From contig CAVTBD010000002.1 in NCBI GenBank assembly GCA_963732875.1, positions 1,550,001 to 1,614,000 of the forward strand: DNA of 64,000 nucleotides, read 5' to 3'. Position 1 is the first letter of the stretch. Each line of letters starts with the position of its first letter. The position numbers were made by a program, and so were the translations under genes. The notes beneath the pieces are model-generated. The model did no database searches. It had not been told where the DNA came from and saw only the letters and a program-made list of their open reading frames with translations. Origin of the DNA: WHSO01 sp963732875. GTDB lineage: Bacteria; Pseudomonadota; Alphaproteobacteria; SMXQ01. Below are positions 54,685 through 64,000 of this stretch, one piece after another.

Positions 54685-54794
54685 ACATGGAAGGGTGCCC
54701 GCCAATGCCGGCCTTCGCCCCCCGGCCACACCATGCAGACCGGCAACGGGCGGTGTCGGCCAAACGGTCGAATCTCTTACTTCGGGATGGCGCC

Positions 54795-55544
54795 CTATTT
54801 CGGCACGGCGTAAGTGATGTCGAGGCCGATGGTGGCCAGCGAGGACAGCGCCGTGTCGCTGCTGCCCGACACGGTGCTTTCGTTGGGGCCGATCAGCACG
54901 AAGCCGAGGTTGGGCTGCTTGCCGTCGAGCCAGTCGCGGACCACGTTCGAGACCTCGACCTGGTAGCTGTAGTAGCCGGCCGACCGGATCGGGAAATCCG
55001 GCGCGGCGGCCGGGTGGAGACCGTAGGGGAAATTCGGCATGCCCGGGATCGGCTGCCACGGGAACAGGTCGCCCTGGCTCTTGACGATATAGGGGCTCGG
55101 CCGGGTCCACCACTGGGAGGTGGCGAGGCCGATGGACTTGACCCAGAGCCCGCCGTTGGAGGCGGTGCCGCCCGAGGAATACTGCGACTGGCCGAAGCCG
55201 AGGTTGAGGACGGCCGAGAGGATATTCTTGCCCATGTAGGGGCCGAGCTCGAACCGGAAGGCGCCGCGGTAGACCGCGCTCGACCACGACCAGCACGGCA
55301 GCGGGTTGGTGCCGGAATCGTAGAGCCGCGCGTATCCCACCACCACCGCGCCCTTTGCCGGCACGTGCGGGTTGGCGCCGCTGGTGTTCACGCCGCAATA
55401 GGGCGCGCCCGACGACGCCGAGGCGACGCTTTCCGACGTGTTCTTCTGGGCGGGTTTCAGGGAATCGGTGACGAGCTTCTGGCCGCACGACGCGGTGGCG
55501 AGCGCCAGCAGCACGAGCGCACAAGCGGGAACGAGCTTCTTCAT
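54795..55544 (-). CDS. Secreted lipoprotein of unknown function
   Basis: 249 residues from ATG 55544. Lipoprotein signal peptide with ATASC (Cys20). The mature part is rich in Ser, Gly, Tyr and Trp (WSWSSAVYRGAFRFEL, QYSSGGTASNGGLWVKS, RSAGYYSYQVEVSNVVRDWLDGKQPNLGFVLIGPNES), which is suggestive of a carbohydrate-binding or disaggregatase-like beta-sandwich (DNRLRE type). I do not recognise a catalytic motif. It is likely on the cell surface. Confidence 0.65.
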   Translation of the reverse strand: MKKLVPACALVLLALATASCGQKLVTDSLKPAQKNTSESVASASSGAPYCGVNTSGANPHVPAKGAVVVGYARLYDSGTNPLPCWSWSSAVYRGAFRFELGPYMGKNILSAVLNLGFGQSQYSSGGTASNGGLWVKSIGLATSQWWTRPSPYIVKSQGDLFPWQPIPGMPNFPYGLHPAAAPDFPIRSAGYYSYQVEVSNVVRDWLDGKQPNLGFVLIGPNESTVSGSSDTALSSLATIGLDITYAVPK

Positions 55545-55728
55545 GTGTCTTCCCCCCGGTTTGGCGGCGGCACGGCCGCTCCGAGGGAAAAACGCTAGCA
55601 TCGCGATTCCGGTTCCCGAAGATTCTTCGTCCGGAGATTGAGGCTCAATCGCCCGGTATTTGCCGCGAATGGCGCGCGCTTCGGGCACGCGCCGCCGCCT
55701 GAAGCAGGGTCGATATTCACCACGAAAC

Positions 55729-55876
55729 CGTCATTCCGGGCAAGCGAAGCCCTTGTGTCGCAAGGGCTTCACGCGACCCGGAATCCATCGCATTCCCGGC
55801 CATGGATTCCGGACAGCAAGGCTCGCGTCCCGGAAAAGCCGGCTTTTCCGGGCTCGCCTAAGCTTCCGGAATGACG
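55729..55876. repeat. Composite inverted repeat (CGTCATTCCGG...CCGGAATGACG)
   Basis: 148-bp element with the same outer ends as 35913-36103 and internal pairs such as AAGCCCTTGTGTCGCAAGGGCTT and GAAAAGCCGGCTTTTC. Confidence 0.75.
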
Positions 55877-55900
55877 CCAAAAAACGAATGTCGGTTGAAC

Positions 55901-57031
55901 CTAACCCTGCGCGCCCCAGGCCACCATGTAGATCGGCGGCAGGTGGCCGGCGACGTGGGTCCATTTCTCGCCGTCCTCGCGCCCCACCCACAGGTTGCCG
56001 GTGGTCGAGCCCATAGCGAGGTGCTCGGCGGCGCCATCGAGGTCGAGCCCGTGGCGGTAGATCAGGTCGAAGCAGTCCGCCTGCGGCAGGCCGTCGGAGA
56101 AGGTCTGAAAGCTCTGCCCGCCGTCGCGGGTGCGCATGACGCTGAGCCTGCCGTCCACGGCGACGCGGTACTGGTCCTTGATCGCGGGCACGAACCACGC
56201 CGTCTTCGGGTCCTGCGGGTGCGCGGCGACGGTGAAGCCGAAGCGCGAGGGGGCATCCGCCGTGATCTCGGTGAAGGTGGCGGCGCCGTCGTCGGAGCGG
56301 AAGATGCCGTTGTGGTGCTGTACCCAGACCGTCTCCGGGCGCGCGGCGCAGGCCTGCATCCGATGCACGTCCTGGCTGAGGGGATCGTGGGTCTTGTCGG
56401 GCGGCATGTATTCGGCGCGCATGCCATTCCCGAACAGCGTCCAGCTCTTGCCCGCATCCTCGGTGCGCCAGACGCCGCCGGTCGAGATGGCGACCGTGAG
56501 CCGGTTGGAATCGCGCGGGTCCACCAGCACCGAATGCATGCCGGCCTGGTCGTAGACGACGCCGGCCCAGTGCGCGCGGGACGGATCGTTCCACAGGCTC
56601 TCGACCAGCTGCCAGCTCGCGCCGCGATCAATGGAGCGGAACAGGCCGCCCGGCACGGTGCCGGCCCACAGCACGCCCGGCTGGTCGGCGCCGCCCGGCA
56701 CCAGCGTCCAGATCAGGGCGACCGAGGGGCCCTGCTTCTTCGGGGGCGGCCATCCCGCCATGGGATCGATGGGCGGCTGATCCTTCTCCTCGGCATAGGC
56801 GGGGGGCGCGATCTCCTGCCAGCTCGCGCCGGCGTCGTCGGAACGGTGCAGCTTGACGCCGAAATGGCCGAGGTCGAGCGCGGCGTAAAGCGCGCCGTCG
56901 CGCGGGTCATGCATCACCGCGCTCACCGGCTCGCCGAGGAACGACGTCCTGGCGATGCGCCATGCGCCCCTGCCGGCGGCTGCGTAACTCAGGAGACCCT
57001 TGCGGGTCGCGACGTGAAGAACCTGGGGCAT
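55901..57031 (-). CDS. BNR/sialidase-like beta-propeller protein
   Basis: 376 residues from ATG 57031, no signal peptide. Five Asp-box (BNR) repeats are visible: SDDAGASW, SIDRGASW, TEDAGKSW, SDDGAATF and TRDGGQSF. The pattern is of a Kelch/WD40-like or VPS10-type propeller, with no sialidase catalytic residues visible. It starts two bases after the MoaD-like gene, and the pair occurs as neighbours in other bacteria (from memory), suggesting a functional link. Confidence 0.8.
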   Translation of the reverse strand: MPQVLHVATRKGLLSYAAAGRGAWRIARTSFLGEPVSAVMHDPRDGALYAALDLGHFGVKLHRSDDAGASWQEIAPPAYAEEKDQPPIDPMAGWPPPKKQGPSVALIWTLVPGGADQPGVLWAGTVPGGLFRSIDRGASWQLVESLWNDPSRAHWAGVVYDQAGMHSVLVDPRDSNRLTVAISTGGVWRTEDAGKSWTLFGNGMRAEYMPPDKTHDPLSQDVHRMQACAARPETVWVQHHNGIFRSDDGAATFTEITADAPSRFGFTVAAHPQDPKTAWFVPAIKDQYRVAVDGRLSVMRTRDGGQSFQTFSDGLPQADCFDLIYRHGLDLDGAAEHLAMGSTTGNLWVGREDGEKWTHVAGHLPPIYMVAWGAQG

Positions 57032-57033
57032 GG

Positions 57034-57354
57034 TCAGCCTCCGCAACCTTTCTGTTGTGAGCCTCCGCGTTCGTTTGGTTCCGCGGCTCCGCCGCTAAGG
57101 GCCTGGAAAACATAGAGCGCGTCGCCGGGTGCGACGGGATCGGAGAGGCGGTCGCGGTCGGTGACCGCCGTGTCGTTGACGAAGACGTTGACGTGCTTGC
57201 GCAGCCGGCCCTGATCGTCGAGCAGGTAGTGGCGCAGGCGCGGGTTGGCGGCGAACACGGCTTTGAGGCAATCCGAGACGGTCGCGCCCGCGACCTCGGC
57301 CGAGGCCACGTCGAGGTGGCGCTGCAGGTTGCCGGTGAAATGGACCTGGGGCAT
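57034..57354 (-). CDS. MoaD/ThiS-like ubiquitin-fold sulfur-carrier protein
   Basis: 106 residues from ATG 57354. The beta-grasp core (MPQVHFTGNLQRHL ... HVNVFVNDTAV ... DPVAPGDALYVFQALSGG) ends at a typical Gly-Gly at about residue 89, but the frame continues with AAEPNERGGSQQKGCGG and ends in a second Gly-Gly. A C-terminal diglycine is the sulfur or isopeptide attachment site in this fold. It sits two bases before the BNR propeller gene. Confidence 0.8.
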   Translation of the reverse strand: MPQVHFTGNLQRHLDVASAEVAGATVSDCLKAVFAANPRLRHYLLDDQGRLRKHVNVFVNDTAVTDRDRLSDPVAPGDALYVFQALSGGAAEPNERGGSQQKGCGG

Positions 57355-57420
57355 GGGTCTCCGTGATGCCTGTGCGCTCGTTGGCGCCCGTCGCACGCTC
57401 GTTGCTACGCGATACCTGTA

Positions 57421-57437
57421 AGTCCTAAATTAGGACT
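57421..57437. promoter_or_regulatory. Perfect palindrome in the MoaD-like/BNR leader
   Basis: AGTCCTAA-A-TTAGGACT, 8-bp perfect arms around one base, 67 bases upstream of the MoaD-like start. It resembles half-sites of Rrf2-type regulators but I cannot name the binding protein. The remainder of the gap (57355-57657) holds only the repeat at 57525-57634. Confidence 0.45.
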
Positions 57438-57524
57438 AAATGGGAGTCAAGGGCGCACGTGGGAAATGATAGCCGATCGTCCGTGTCCCCGGCGTGACCA
57501 TGGGGAAAGGCGCACCCTCCTCTT

Positions 57525-57634
57525 CGTCATTCCCGCGCAAGCAGGAATCCATTGGGCGTCATGGACCCCCGGCGCGCCCAGCCGGCGCGCAAACCAAAGA
57601 GCGCGGGCGTTCGCCCGCGGGCGCGGGGGTGACG
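57525..57634. repeat. Composite inverted repeat (CGTCATTCCCGCG... type)
   Basis: 110-bp element: TTCCCGCGCAAGCAGGAA, GGCGCGCCCAGCCGGCGCGC, GCGGGCGTTCGCCCGC, ending GGGGTGACG. Same module order as 37416-37523. Confidence 0.7.
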
Positions 57635-57657
57635 GAAAAAGAAGAAACGGCCGCCGC

Positions 57658-58415
57658 CTAATTCTTGAGGCGCCAGCCGGTGCGGAAGATCCACGCCGCC
57701 AGGGCGAGGCAGATCACCAGGAACAGCCCGGTCATGGCGAGGCAGACGGCGACCGGCACGTCGGCGACGCCGTAGAACGACCAGCGGAAGCCGCTGATGA
57801 GATAGACCACCGGGTTGAACAGGGTCACGTTCTGCCAGAACGGCGGCAGCATGGAGATCGAGTAGAAGCTGCCGCCGAGGAAGGTGAGCGGCGTCACGAT
57901 CAGGAGCGGCACCAGCTGCAGCTTCTCGAAGCCGTCGGCCCAGATGCCGATGACGAAGCCGAACAGGCTGAAGGTCACGGCGGTCAGCACCAGGAAGGCG
58001 AACATCCAGAACGGATGCGCGATCCGGAGCGGCACGAACAGGCTCGCGGTCAGGAGGATGATGAGGCCCAGGATCAGCGACTTGGTGGCGGCGGCGCCGA
58101 CGTAGGCGATCACGATCTCGATGTAGGACACCGGCGCCGACAGGATTTCGTAGATGGTGCCGGCGAACTTCGGGAAGTAGATGCCGAACGACGCGTTGGC
58201 GATGCTTTGCGTCAAGAGCGACAGCATGATCAGGCCGGGCACGATGAACGCGCCGTAGGAGACGCCGTGGATGTCGGTGATGCGCGTGCCGATGGCGGCG
58301 CCGAACACGACGAAATAGAGCGTGGTCGAGATCACCGGCGAGACGATGGTCTGCAGGAAGGTGCGCCGGGCGCGCGCCATCTCGAAGCGGTAGATCGCGC
58401 CGATGCCGTGGAGGT

Positions 58416-58419
<4 letters not shown>
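57658..58419 (-). CDS. ABC-2 type exporter permease
   Basis: 253 residues from ATG 58419, six membrane helices. ABC-2 family segments are RRTFLQTIVSPVISTTLYFVVFG, FAGTIYEILSAPVSYIEI and PLTFLGGSFYSISMLPPFWQ. Its start overlaps the ATPase gene by four bases. The pair is of the NodJ/DrrB or lipid/polyketide/drug exporter kind; substrate unknown. Confidence 0.9.
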
Positions 58420-59342
<923 letters not shown>

Positions 59343-59491
59343 GGTGCGGGAGGGTAGCGGATGACGGGCGATGAGCGTGTGAAAAACGACGTGTGAAAAA
59401 CGGCCGGCTTCCATAGATCGGCATCGCGGGCGCGGATTTCCAGCCCCCCGCGCCGCTTCGCGCCATGACGCCCCCGTGCTAGGGTCCGGCC

Positions 59492-60361
59492 ATGGCGGGC
59501 GAGGACGATCTCTTCCAGGCCCTCAGGTGGCAGGTGGAGGCTGGCGCCGACGAGGCGATCGGCGCGCAGCCGCTCGACCGCTTCGCCGAGAGCGCCGCAC
59601 CCGCGCCACAGCCTTCCCCGCCGCCCAGAGCTTCACAGACTTCGGCGCAGGCACCCGCACAGGCACCCGCCGCTGCCGCCCGTGCTCCGGCGCCCGCCGC
59701 GCCGCCGGCGCCGGTTACCGGACAGAAAGTAACTGCCCCCCAGGGTGACGCGTCGGCCTACGCGCGGGTCGCGGACGCCAAGTCCCTCGACGACATCCGC
59801 GCCGCGCTCGAGACCTTCGACGGCTGCCCGCTCAGGCAGACCGCGACCAACCTCGTGTTCTTCGACGGCAACCCGGCGGCGCGCATCCTGATGGTGGGCG
59901 AGGCGCCGGGCGCCGAGGAGGACCGGCGCGGCCTGCCGTTCGTCGGCCCGGCGGGCAAGCTGCTCGACCGCATGCTGGAATCGATCGGGCTGGACCGCAC
60001 GAAAGTGCTGATCACCAACACCATCTTCTGGCGCCCGCCCGGCAACCGCAACCCGACCCCGGCCGAGGTCTCGGCCTGCCTGCCGTTCGTCGAGCGCGTG
60101 ATCGAGCTCGTCGATCCGGTGGTCCTCATCCTGGTGGGCGGCACCGCGGCCAAGACCCTGCTCGCCACCAGCGAGGGCATCATGAAGATGCGCGGGCGCT
60201 GGTTCGCGTTCGAGACCGCGCGCATGTCCCACCCGGTGCCGACCATGCCGATCTACCACCCCGCGTTCCTGCTGCGTTCGCCCGGCCAGAAGCGCGCCGC
60301 GTGGCGCGACCTGATCGAGATCAAGCGGCGTCTCGACGCCGAAACCGGCCCGACTCCTTAA
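59492..60361 (+). CDS. Family 4 uracil-DNA glycosylase ([4Fe-4S])
   Basis: 289 residues. An Ala/Pro-rich linker (40-80) joins a short N-terminal helix to the glycosylase domain. Motif 1 GEAPGAEED (136-144) and GLPFVGPAGKLLDRMLE are diagnostic of family 4, as are the cysteines (Cys112 in GCPLRQTA, ACLPF later) that hold a [4Fe-4S] cluster, and the end YHPAFLLRSP. It removes uracil arising by cytosine deamination. Divergent from the ABC-2 ATPase gene. Confidence 0.93.
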   Translation: MAGEDDLFQALRWQVEAGADEAIGAQPLDRFAESAAPAPQPSPPPRASQTSAQAPAQAPAAAARAPAPAAPPAPVTGQKVTAPQGDASAYARVADAKSLDDIRAALETFDGCPLRQTATNLVFFDGNPAARILMVGEAPGAEEDRRGLPFVGPAGKLLDRMLESIGLDRTKVLITNTIFWRPPGNRNPTPAEVSACLPFVERVIELVDPVVLILVGGTAAKTLLATSEGIMKMRGRWFAFETARMSHPVPTMPIYHPAFLLRSPGQKRAAWRDLIEIKRRLDAETGPTP

Positions 60362-60438
60362 GATTCTTGTCCTAAATATCCCCCAAATCCTTAAGGTCCG
60401 GCCTTGCCCGGGCCCGCACGACGGGTTATGAACGCGCG

Positions 60439-62313
60439 ATGAAATCAGCCGTAGAGAGGGGGGAAGGCCCGGATGCCGGGCGTCCACGCCGGGGTTCCGT
60501 GCCCCGGCGGCTGGCCGTTCTCCTTCTTCTCGCGCTGCTCGCGGCGCTCCCCGCCGCCACCGCCCGCGCCGACGACCAGGGCGAGGATACCGCCCGGCTG
60601 GTGCCACCGAACCCCGACGCGACCCGGCCCGCGGCTTCCTCGCTGATCCTGCCCGACGTGCTGAGCGACCGCGATGCGGCGCTCTACCGCGAGGTGTTCC
60701 GGCTCCAGGACAAGGCCGAGTGGCGCCTCGCCGACCGCCGCATCCGCGAGATCAAGGACAAGGTGCTGATGGGCCACGTGCTGGCCCAGCGCTACCTGCA
60801 CCCGACCGGCTACCGCACGCGCTTCCCGGAGCTGCGCGACTGGCTGCGCCATTACGCCGACCTGCCCGAGGCGGGGCGCATCTACGCGCTCGCGCTCCGG
60901 CGCAAGCCGCGTGGCGCCGCCGCGCCGCCGCGCCCGCGCGCGCGCTTCGCGGTGTCGTCGGACAACATCGACCCGACCGCCACCGACGCGCCGGCGGTGC
61001 TACGCCGCCGCGCGGGCGAACGCCACGTCTACCGCCACGTCGCTTACCTGGTGAAGCACATCCGCCTCAGCCAGGCCGAGCGCTACCTCGACGAATCCTC
61101 GGTGCAGCGCGCCGCCGGCACGGCCGGCGTCGACCGCGCCCGCGCCCTGGTGGCGGCCGGCTGGTTCCGCCACGGCGACACCCGCCAAGCCTTCGAGCTC
61201 GCGAGCCGGGCCGCGCACCGCTCGGGCGCCGCCGCCCCGCGCGCGCAATGGTGGGCCGGGCTCACGGCCTTCAGCCTCGGCCGCTACGACGCGGCGATGG
61301 GCTACTTCGCCGCCATGGCGAAATCCCCCGCCGCCGGCGATGCCGACCAGGCCGCCGCCGCGTTCTGGGCCGGGCGCTCGGCGCTGCGCGGCGGACGCAT
61401 GGCCGAGGTCGGACCGTTCCTCGACCGCGCCGCCCGATTCGACCGCGCCTTCTACGGCCTGATCGCGGCACGCATCCGCGGCGACGCGCCGCGCTTCGAC
61501 TGGCGCCTGCCCGACATCAGCGACGCCGACGTCGTCGGCTTCACCAACGTCAAGGCGGGCCGGCGCGTGCTGGCGCTGGTGCAGGTGGGCGAGGAGGAAC
61601 GCGCCGGGATGGAGCTGCGCGCGCTGCGCGTCGGCGCATCGCCCAAGCTGCTGCGCACCGTGATCACGCTCGCCGACGCTGCCGACATGCCGGGCGCCAG
61701 CCTGCGCGCGGGCCGCGTGCTGCTGCGCGCCACCGGTCAGGAGCTCGACGCCGCACTCTACCCGCTGCCGCACTGGACGCCGGAGACCGGCTATTCCATC
61801 GACCGCGCCCTGATCTACGCCATCGCGCGCCAGGAATCGGCGTTCAACGTGCGCGCCCGCTCGCGCTCGGGCGCGCGCGGCCTGTTGCAGCTCATGCCCG
61901 CGACCGCGCGCTTCATGGCCGAGAACGGACACAGCTTCCGCGGGCGGGCGGGCGCCAAGCTCTACGATCCGCGCCTCAACCTCGCGCTCGGCCAGAAGTA
62001 CCTCGACCACCTGCTCTCCGGCGACGTGGTGTCGGGCAATCTCGTGCTCATGGTCGCGGCCTATAACGCCGGGCCCGGCAACCTCGCCAAGTGGCAGCGC
62101 GACGTGCGCCACGGCTCCGACCCGCTGGTGTTCATCGAGGCGATCCCGGTGCGCGAGACCCGTCTGTTCGTGCAGCGCGTGTTCGAGAACCTGTGGATGT
62201 ACCGCGCCCGGCTCGGCCAGGACGCGCCGTCGCTGGACGCCCTTGCGGCCGGGCACTGGCCTGTCTATGTAGGGCTGGACGGCCCCGGCCTCGGCGTCGC
62301 CGAACAGCGCTAG
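60439..62313 (+). CDS. Soluble lytic murein transglycosylase (SLT family)
   Basis: 624 residues with a signal peptide (about 1-35, TARA/DD). A long helical U-superhelix (about 50-445) precedes the lysozyme-like domain, with catalytic Glu466 in IARQESAFN, then GARGLLQLMPATA and AAYNAGPGNLAKW. It cleaves peptidoglycan in the periplasm to 1,6-anhydro-muropeptides. It starts 77 bases after the glycosylase stop. Confidence 0.93.
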   Translation: MKSAVERGEGPDAGRPRRGSVPRRLAVLLLLALLAALPAATARADDQGEDTARLVPPNPDATRPAASSLILPDVLSDRDAALYREVFRLQDKAEWRLADRRIREIKDKVLMGHVLAQRYLHPTGYRTRFPELRDWLRHYADLPEAGRIYALALRRKPRGAAAPPRPRARFAVSSDNIDPTATDAPAVLRRRAGERHVYRHVAYLVKHIRLSQAERYLDESSVQRAAGTAGVDRARALVAAGWFRHGDTRQAFELASRAAHRSGAAAPRAQWWAGLTAFSLGRYDAAMGYFAAMAKSPAAGDADQAAAAFWAGRSALRGGRMAEVGPFLDRAARFDRAFYGLIAARIRGDAPRFDWRLPDISDADVVGFTNVKAGRRVLALVQVGEEERAGMELRALRVGASPKLLRTVITLADAADMPGASLRAGRVLLRATGQELDAALYPLPHWTPETGYSIDRALIYAIARQESAFNVRARSRSGARGLLQLMPATARFMAENGHSFRGRAGAKLYDPRLNLALGQKYLDHLLSGDVVSGNLVLMVAAYNAGPGNLAKWQRDVRHGSDPLVFIEAIPVRETRLFVQRVFENLWMYRARLGQDAPSLDALAAGHWPVYVGLDGPGLGVAEQR

Positions 62314-62334
62314 GGGTTTGCCTTTACATCAAAT

Positions 62335-62404
62335 CGTCACCCCCGCGGAAGCGGGGGTCCAAGTTCTTGATAAAACGTGGATTCCCGCTTTCGCGGGAAT
62401 GACG
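62335..62404. repeat. Composite inverted repeat, paired hairpins
   Basis: CGTCACCCCCGCGGAAGCGGGGGTCC, spacer, GGATTCCCGCTTTCGCGGGAATGACG. Close relative of 40215-40281. Confidence 0.8.
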
Positions 62405-62480
62405 AGGAAAGTCAATTCAGTCGCTTAGCACTCTAGGGGCCTGATCGGGCCCGCCCCACCGCCGCCACAGGATCACCGCC

Positions 62481-63011
62481 ATGCCCGGCATCGACGAAAC
62501 GCGCAAGTTCATCCCCGTCAACATCGCCGTCCTCACGGTCTCCGACACCCGCGACGAAGCCACCGACGAATTGGGCAAGACCCTGATCGCGCGCATCGAG
62601 GGCGCCGGCCACAGGCTCGCCGCGCGCCGCGTGATCAAGGACGAGGTGCCGCTGATCCAGCAGCAGGTGCGCGCCTGGGTCGATGATCCCGACATCGACG
62701 TGATCATCACCAACGGCGGCACCGGCATCACCGGGCGCGACGTCACGCCGGAAGCGCTCAAGCCGATCTTCGAGAAGGAGATCGAGGGCTTCGGCGAACT
62801 GTTCCGCATGATCTCCTACCAGAAGGTCGGCACGTCCACGATGCAGTCGCGCGCGGTCGGCGGCATGGCGGGCGGCACCTACATCTTCGCCCTGCCCGGC
62901 TCGCCGTCCGCGTGCAAGGACGGCTGGGACGATATCCTCAAGTTCCAGCTCGATTCGCGCCACGGCCCGTGCAACCTGGTCGAGCTGATGCCGCGCCTGC
63001 GCGAGAAGTAG
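62481..63011 (+). CDS. moaB: Molybdenum cofactor biosynthesis protein B
   Basis: 176 residues. MoaB/MogA fold with TVSDTRDEATDELGK near the N-terminus, NGGTGITGRDVTPEAL (the substrate loop), and LPGSPSACKDGWDDIL at the C-terminus. It adenylates molybdopterin before metal insertion. Its presence shows that the organism makes molybdenum cofactor, although no molybdoenzyme is in the window. Confidence 0.93.
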   Translation: MPGIDETRKFIPVNIAVLTVSDTRDEATDELGKTLIARIEGAGHRLAARRVIKDEVPLIQQQVRAWVDDPDIDVIITNGGTGITGRDVTPEALKPIFEKEIEGFGELFRMISYQKVGTSTMQSRAVGGMAGGTYIFALPGSPSACKDGWDDILKFQLDSRHGPCNLVELMPRLREK

Positions 63012-63018
63012 CCTAAAT

Positions 63019-64000
63019 CTATTTCCAGCCCGAAAGCGCGAGCGCCGCGAGGCCGCGCGCCGATAGAATTGTCGTCGGATCGAGAGTCTCGGCGAGGATT
63101 TGCGACAGCGCGTTGCGCACGCCGACTTTCTTACGCGCCCGGCGCGCGAGGAAGTCGATCACCCACGGGTACGACATCCAGCGCTGCGCCCGGTCGTAGC
63201 TCGCGAACTTCGCCCGCATCTGCCGTTCCAGCCCGGCCGCGTAACCCACGGCAACGTCATCGGCGGCAGCGCCCGTGCGCCACGCGGCATCGAGCGTGTC
63301 CGCGGCGAGGATCGCCGTCTCCATCGCCTTGCCGATGCCTTCGCCGGTGAGCGCATAGGTCGCGCCGATCGCCTCGCCCGCGAGCAGCACCCGGCCCTTC
63401 GCATACCCGGTGCCGGTGAGCCCGGTGCGCAGCGGCGCACCGCGCAAGGGGCCGCGCTCGGTGGCATCGGCCAACACCGCGCGGCAGGTTTCGCTCGCCG
63501 CCATGAAGCGCCGGTAGAGATCGTCGAGGTCGGGAACGCGCCCTTTCCGCTCGGTCGCCAGCGCGCCGACGCCGACGTTGACCTCGCGCGGCCCGAGCGG
63601 AAAGATCCACCCGTATCCCGGCAGCAGTTCGCGGTTGTAGAACACGGTAATGCAGTCCATCCCGTGCGGCCGCGCGAGCACGAGGTACTGGCGCATGGCG
63701 TAGGCGGACGGCCGCGCGCGATAGTCGACGCCGTAAAGCGCCAGCGACTTCGCGCTCGCACCCGTAGCGCCGATCACGAAATCGAACCGTGCCATGCTGC
63801 CGTCGCGGCAGCGGACCTGGGCGGCCTCATCGTCCTGGGTGACGGCGACGGCCTCATCGACCACCAGCGCCGCGCCGAGCGCGCACGCCGCGTCGAGCAG
63901 CAGGGTGTCGAAGCGCGCCCGCCGGCAGGTGTAGATCGGCCCTTCCGCGTCCACCGTGAGCCCGGCGGGCGAGACGATGCGGAGCCGCGGCACCCTGAAA
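63019..64000 (-). CDS. Geranylgeranyl reductase-like FAD-dependent oxidoreductase, partial (start beyond the window)
   Basis: About 327 C-terminal residues, the frame remaining open to the window's right edge, so the N-terminal FAD GxGxxG motif is missing here. Recognisable segments are YGWIFPLGPREVNVGVGAL, RVLLAGEAIGATYALTGEGIGKAMETA (the second FAD contact) and the C-terminal SILARGL-type helices. Members reduce isoprenoid chains (GGR) or other polyprenyl groups, using NADPH or ferredoxin; the substrate cannot be told. It converges on moaB seven bases away. Confidence 0.85.
   Translation of the reverse strand, partial: FRVPRLRIVSPAGLTVDAEGPIYTCRRARFDTLLLDAACALGAALVVDEAVAVTQDDEAAQVRCRDGSMARFDFVIGATGASAKSLALYGVDYRARPSAYAMRQYLVLARPHGMDCITVFYNRELLPGYGWIFPLGPREVNVGVGALATERKGRVPDLDDLYRRFMAASETCRAVLADATERGPLRGAPLRTGLTGTGYAKGRVLLAGEAIGATYALTGEGIGKAMETAILAADTLDAAWRTGAAADDVAVGYAAGLERQMRAKFASYDRAQRWMSYPWVIDFLARRARKKVGVRNALSQILAETLDPTTILSARGLAALALSGWK

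Overview
The window is about 70% G+C with one tRNA and no rRNA, phage or insertion sequence. Gene content (proteins with a PodJ-like N-terminal motif, ETF-quinone oxidoreductase, TAXI-type TRAP transporter, Hyf-like membrane complex, CtaA-type heme A synthase) points to a free-living, respiring alphaproteobacterium, most likely near Rhodospirillales; that placement is inference. Four otherwise intact genes (hyfB, a ubiD-family gene, a TPR lipoprotein gene, the ETF-QO gene) are each broken by exactly one extra base, which suggests base-calling or assembly error more than decay.

Layout. 59-4001: arylsulfotransferase-like protein with EF-hands, MFS carrier and two glyoxalase-fold proteins. 4002-4646: no convincing gene, but a structured stretch ending in a strong terminator. 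4647-6626: hybrid sensor kinase. 6908-14399 (minus): an XRE-type regulator followed by hyfB-C-E-F-G-I, a membrane complex related to complex I and group 4 hydrogenases whose large subunit has lost the [NiFe] ligands. 14524-20865 (minus): siroheme sulfite/nitrite reductase, siroheme synthase and a large Fe-S flavoprotein reductase, probably one assimilatory operon. 21113-23119: purU and heme A synthase.

23215-43482 is a catabolic region. The plus strand has a 4,5-dihydroxyphthalate decarboxylase-like protein, a TAXI-TRAP importer, Rieske oxygenase alpha and beta subunits (beta with a lysine-rich histone-H1-like tail) and a nucleoside carrier. The minus strand has a ferredoxin reductase, Rieske ferredoxin, two CMD-family proteins, an OCD/mu-crystallin-type dehydrogenase, a bicupin dioxygenase and a DapA-family enzyme. 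It continues with a MaoC-type hydratase, a TauE/SafE exporter, and a MarR regulator, UbiD-type decarboxylase and glutathione transferase. Together these could import an aromatic acid, hydroxylate it (oxygenase + ferredoxin + reductase), decarboxylate and cleave it. The substrate cannot be read from sequence.

43610-64000 is mixed: small secreted proteins, tRNA-Gln, three neighbouring genes sharing one N-terminal motif (the third PodJ-like with Sel1 repeats), ispE, a TPR lipoprotein, ETF-QO, a low-GC orphan with a HEPN-like motif beside a RelBE-type toxin-antitoxin pair, a secreted lipoprotein, a BNR-repeat protein paired with a MoaD/ThiS-like carrier, an ABC-2 exporter, family 4 uracil-DNA glycosylase, lytic transglycosylase, moaB, and a geranylgeranyl-reductase-like flavoprotein cut by the window edge. 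Composite CGTCA...TGACG inverted repeats occupy many intergenic gaps, and a 269-bp element with 24-bp inverted ends overlaps the ispE start.
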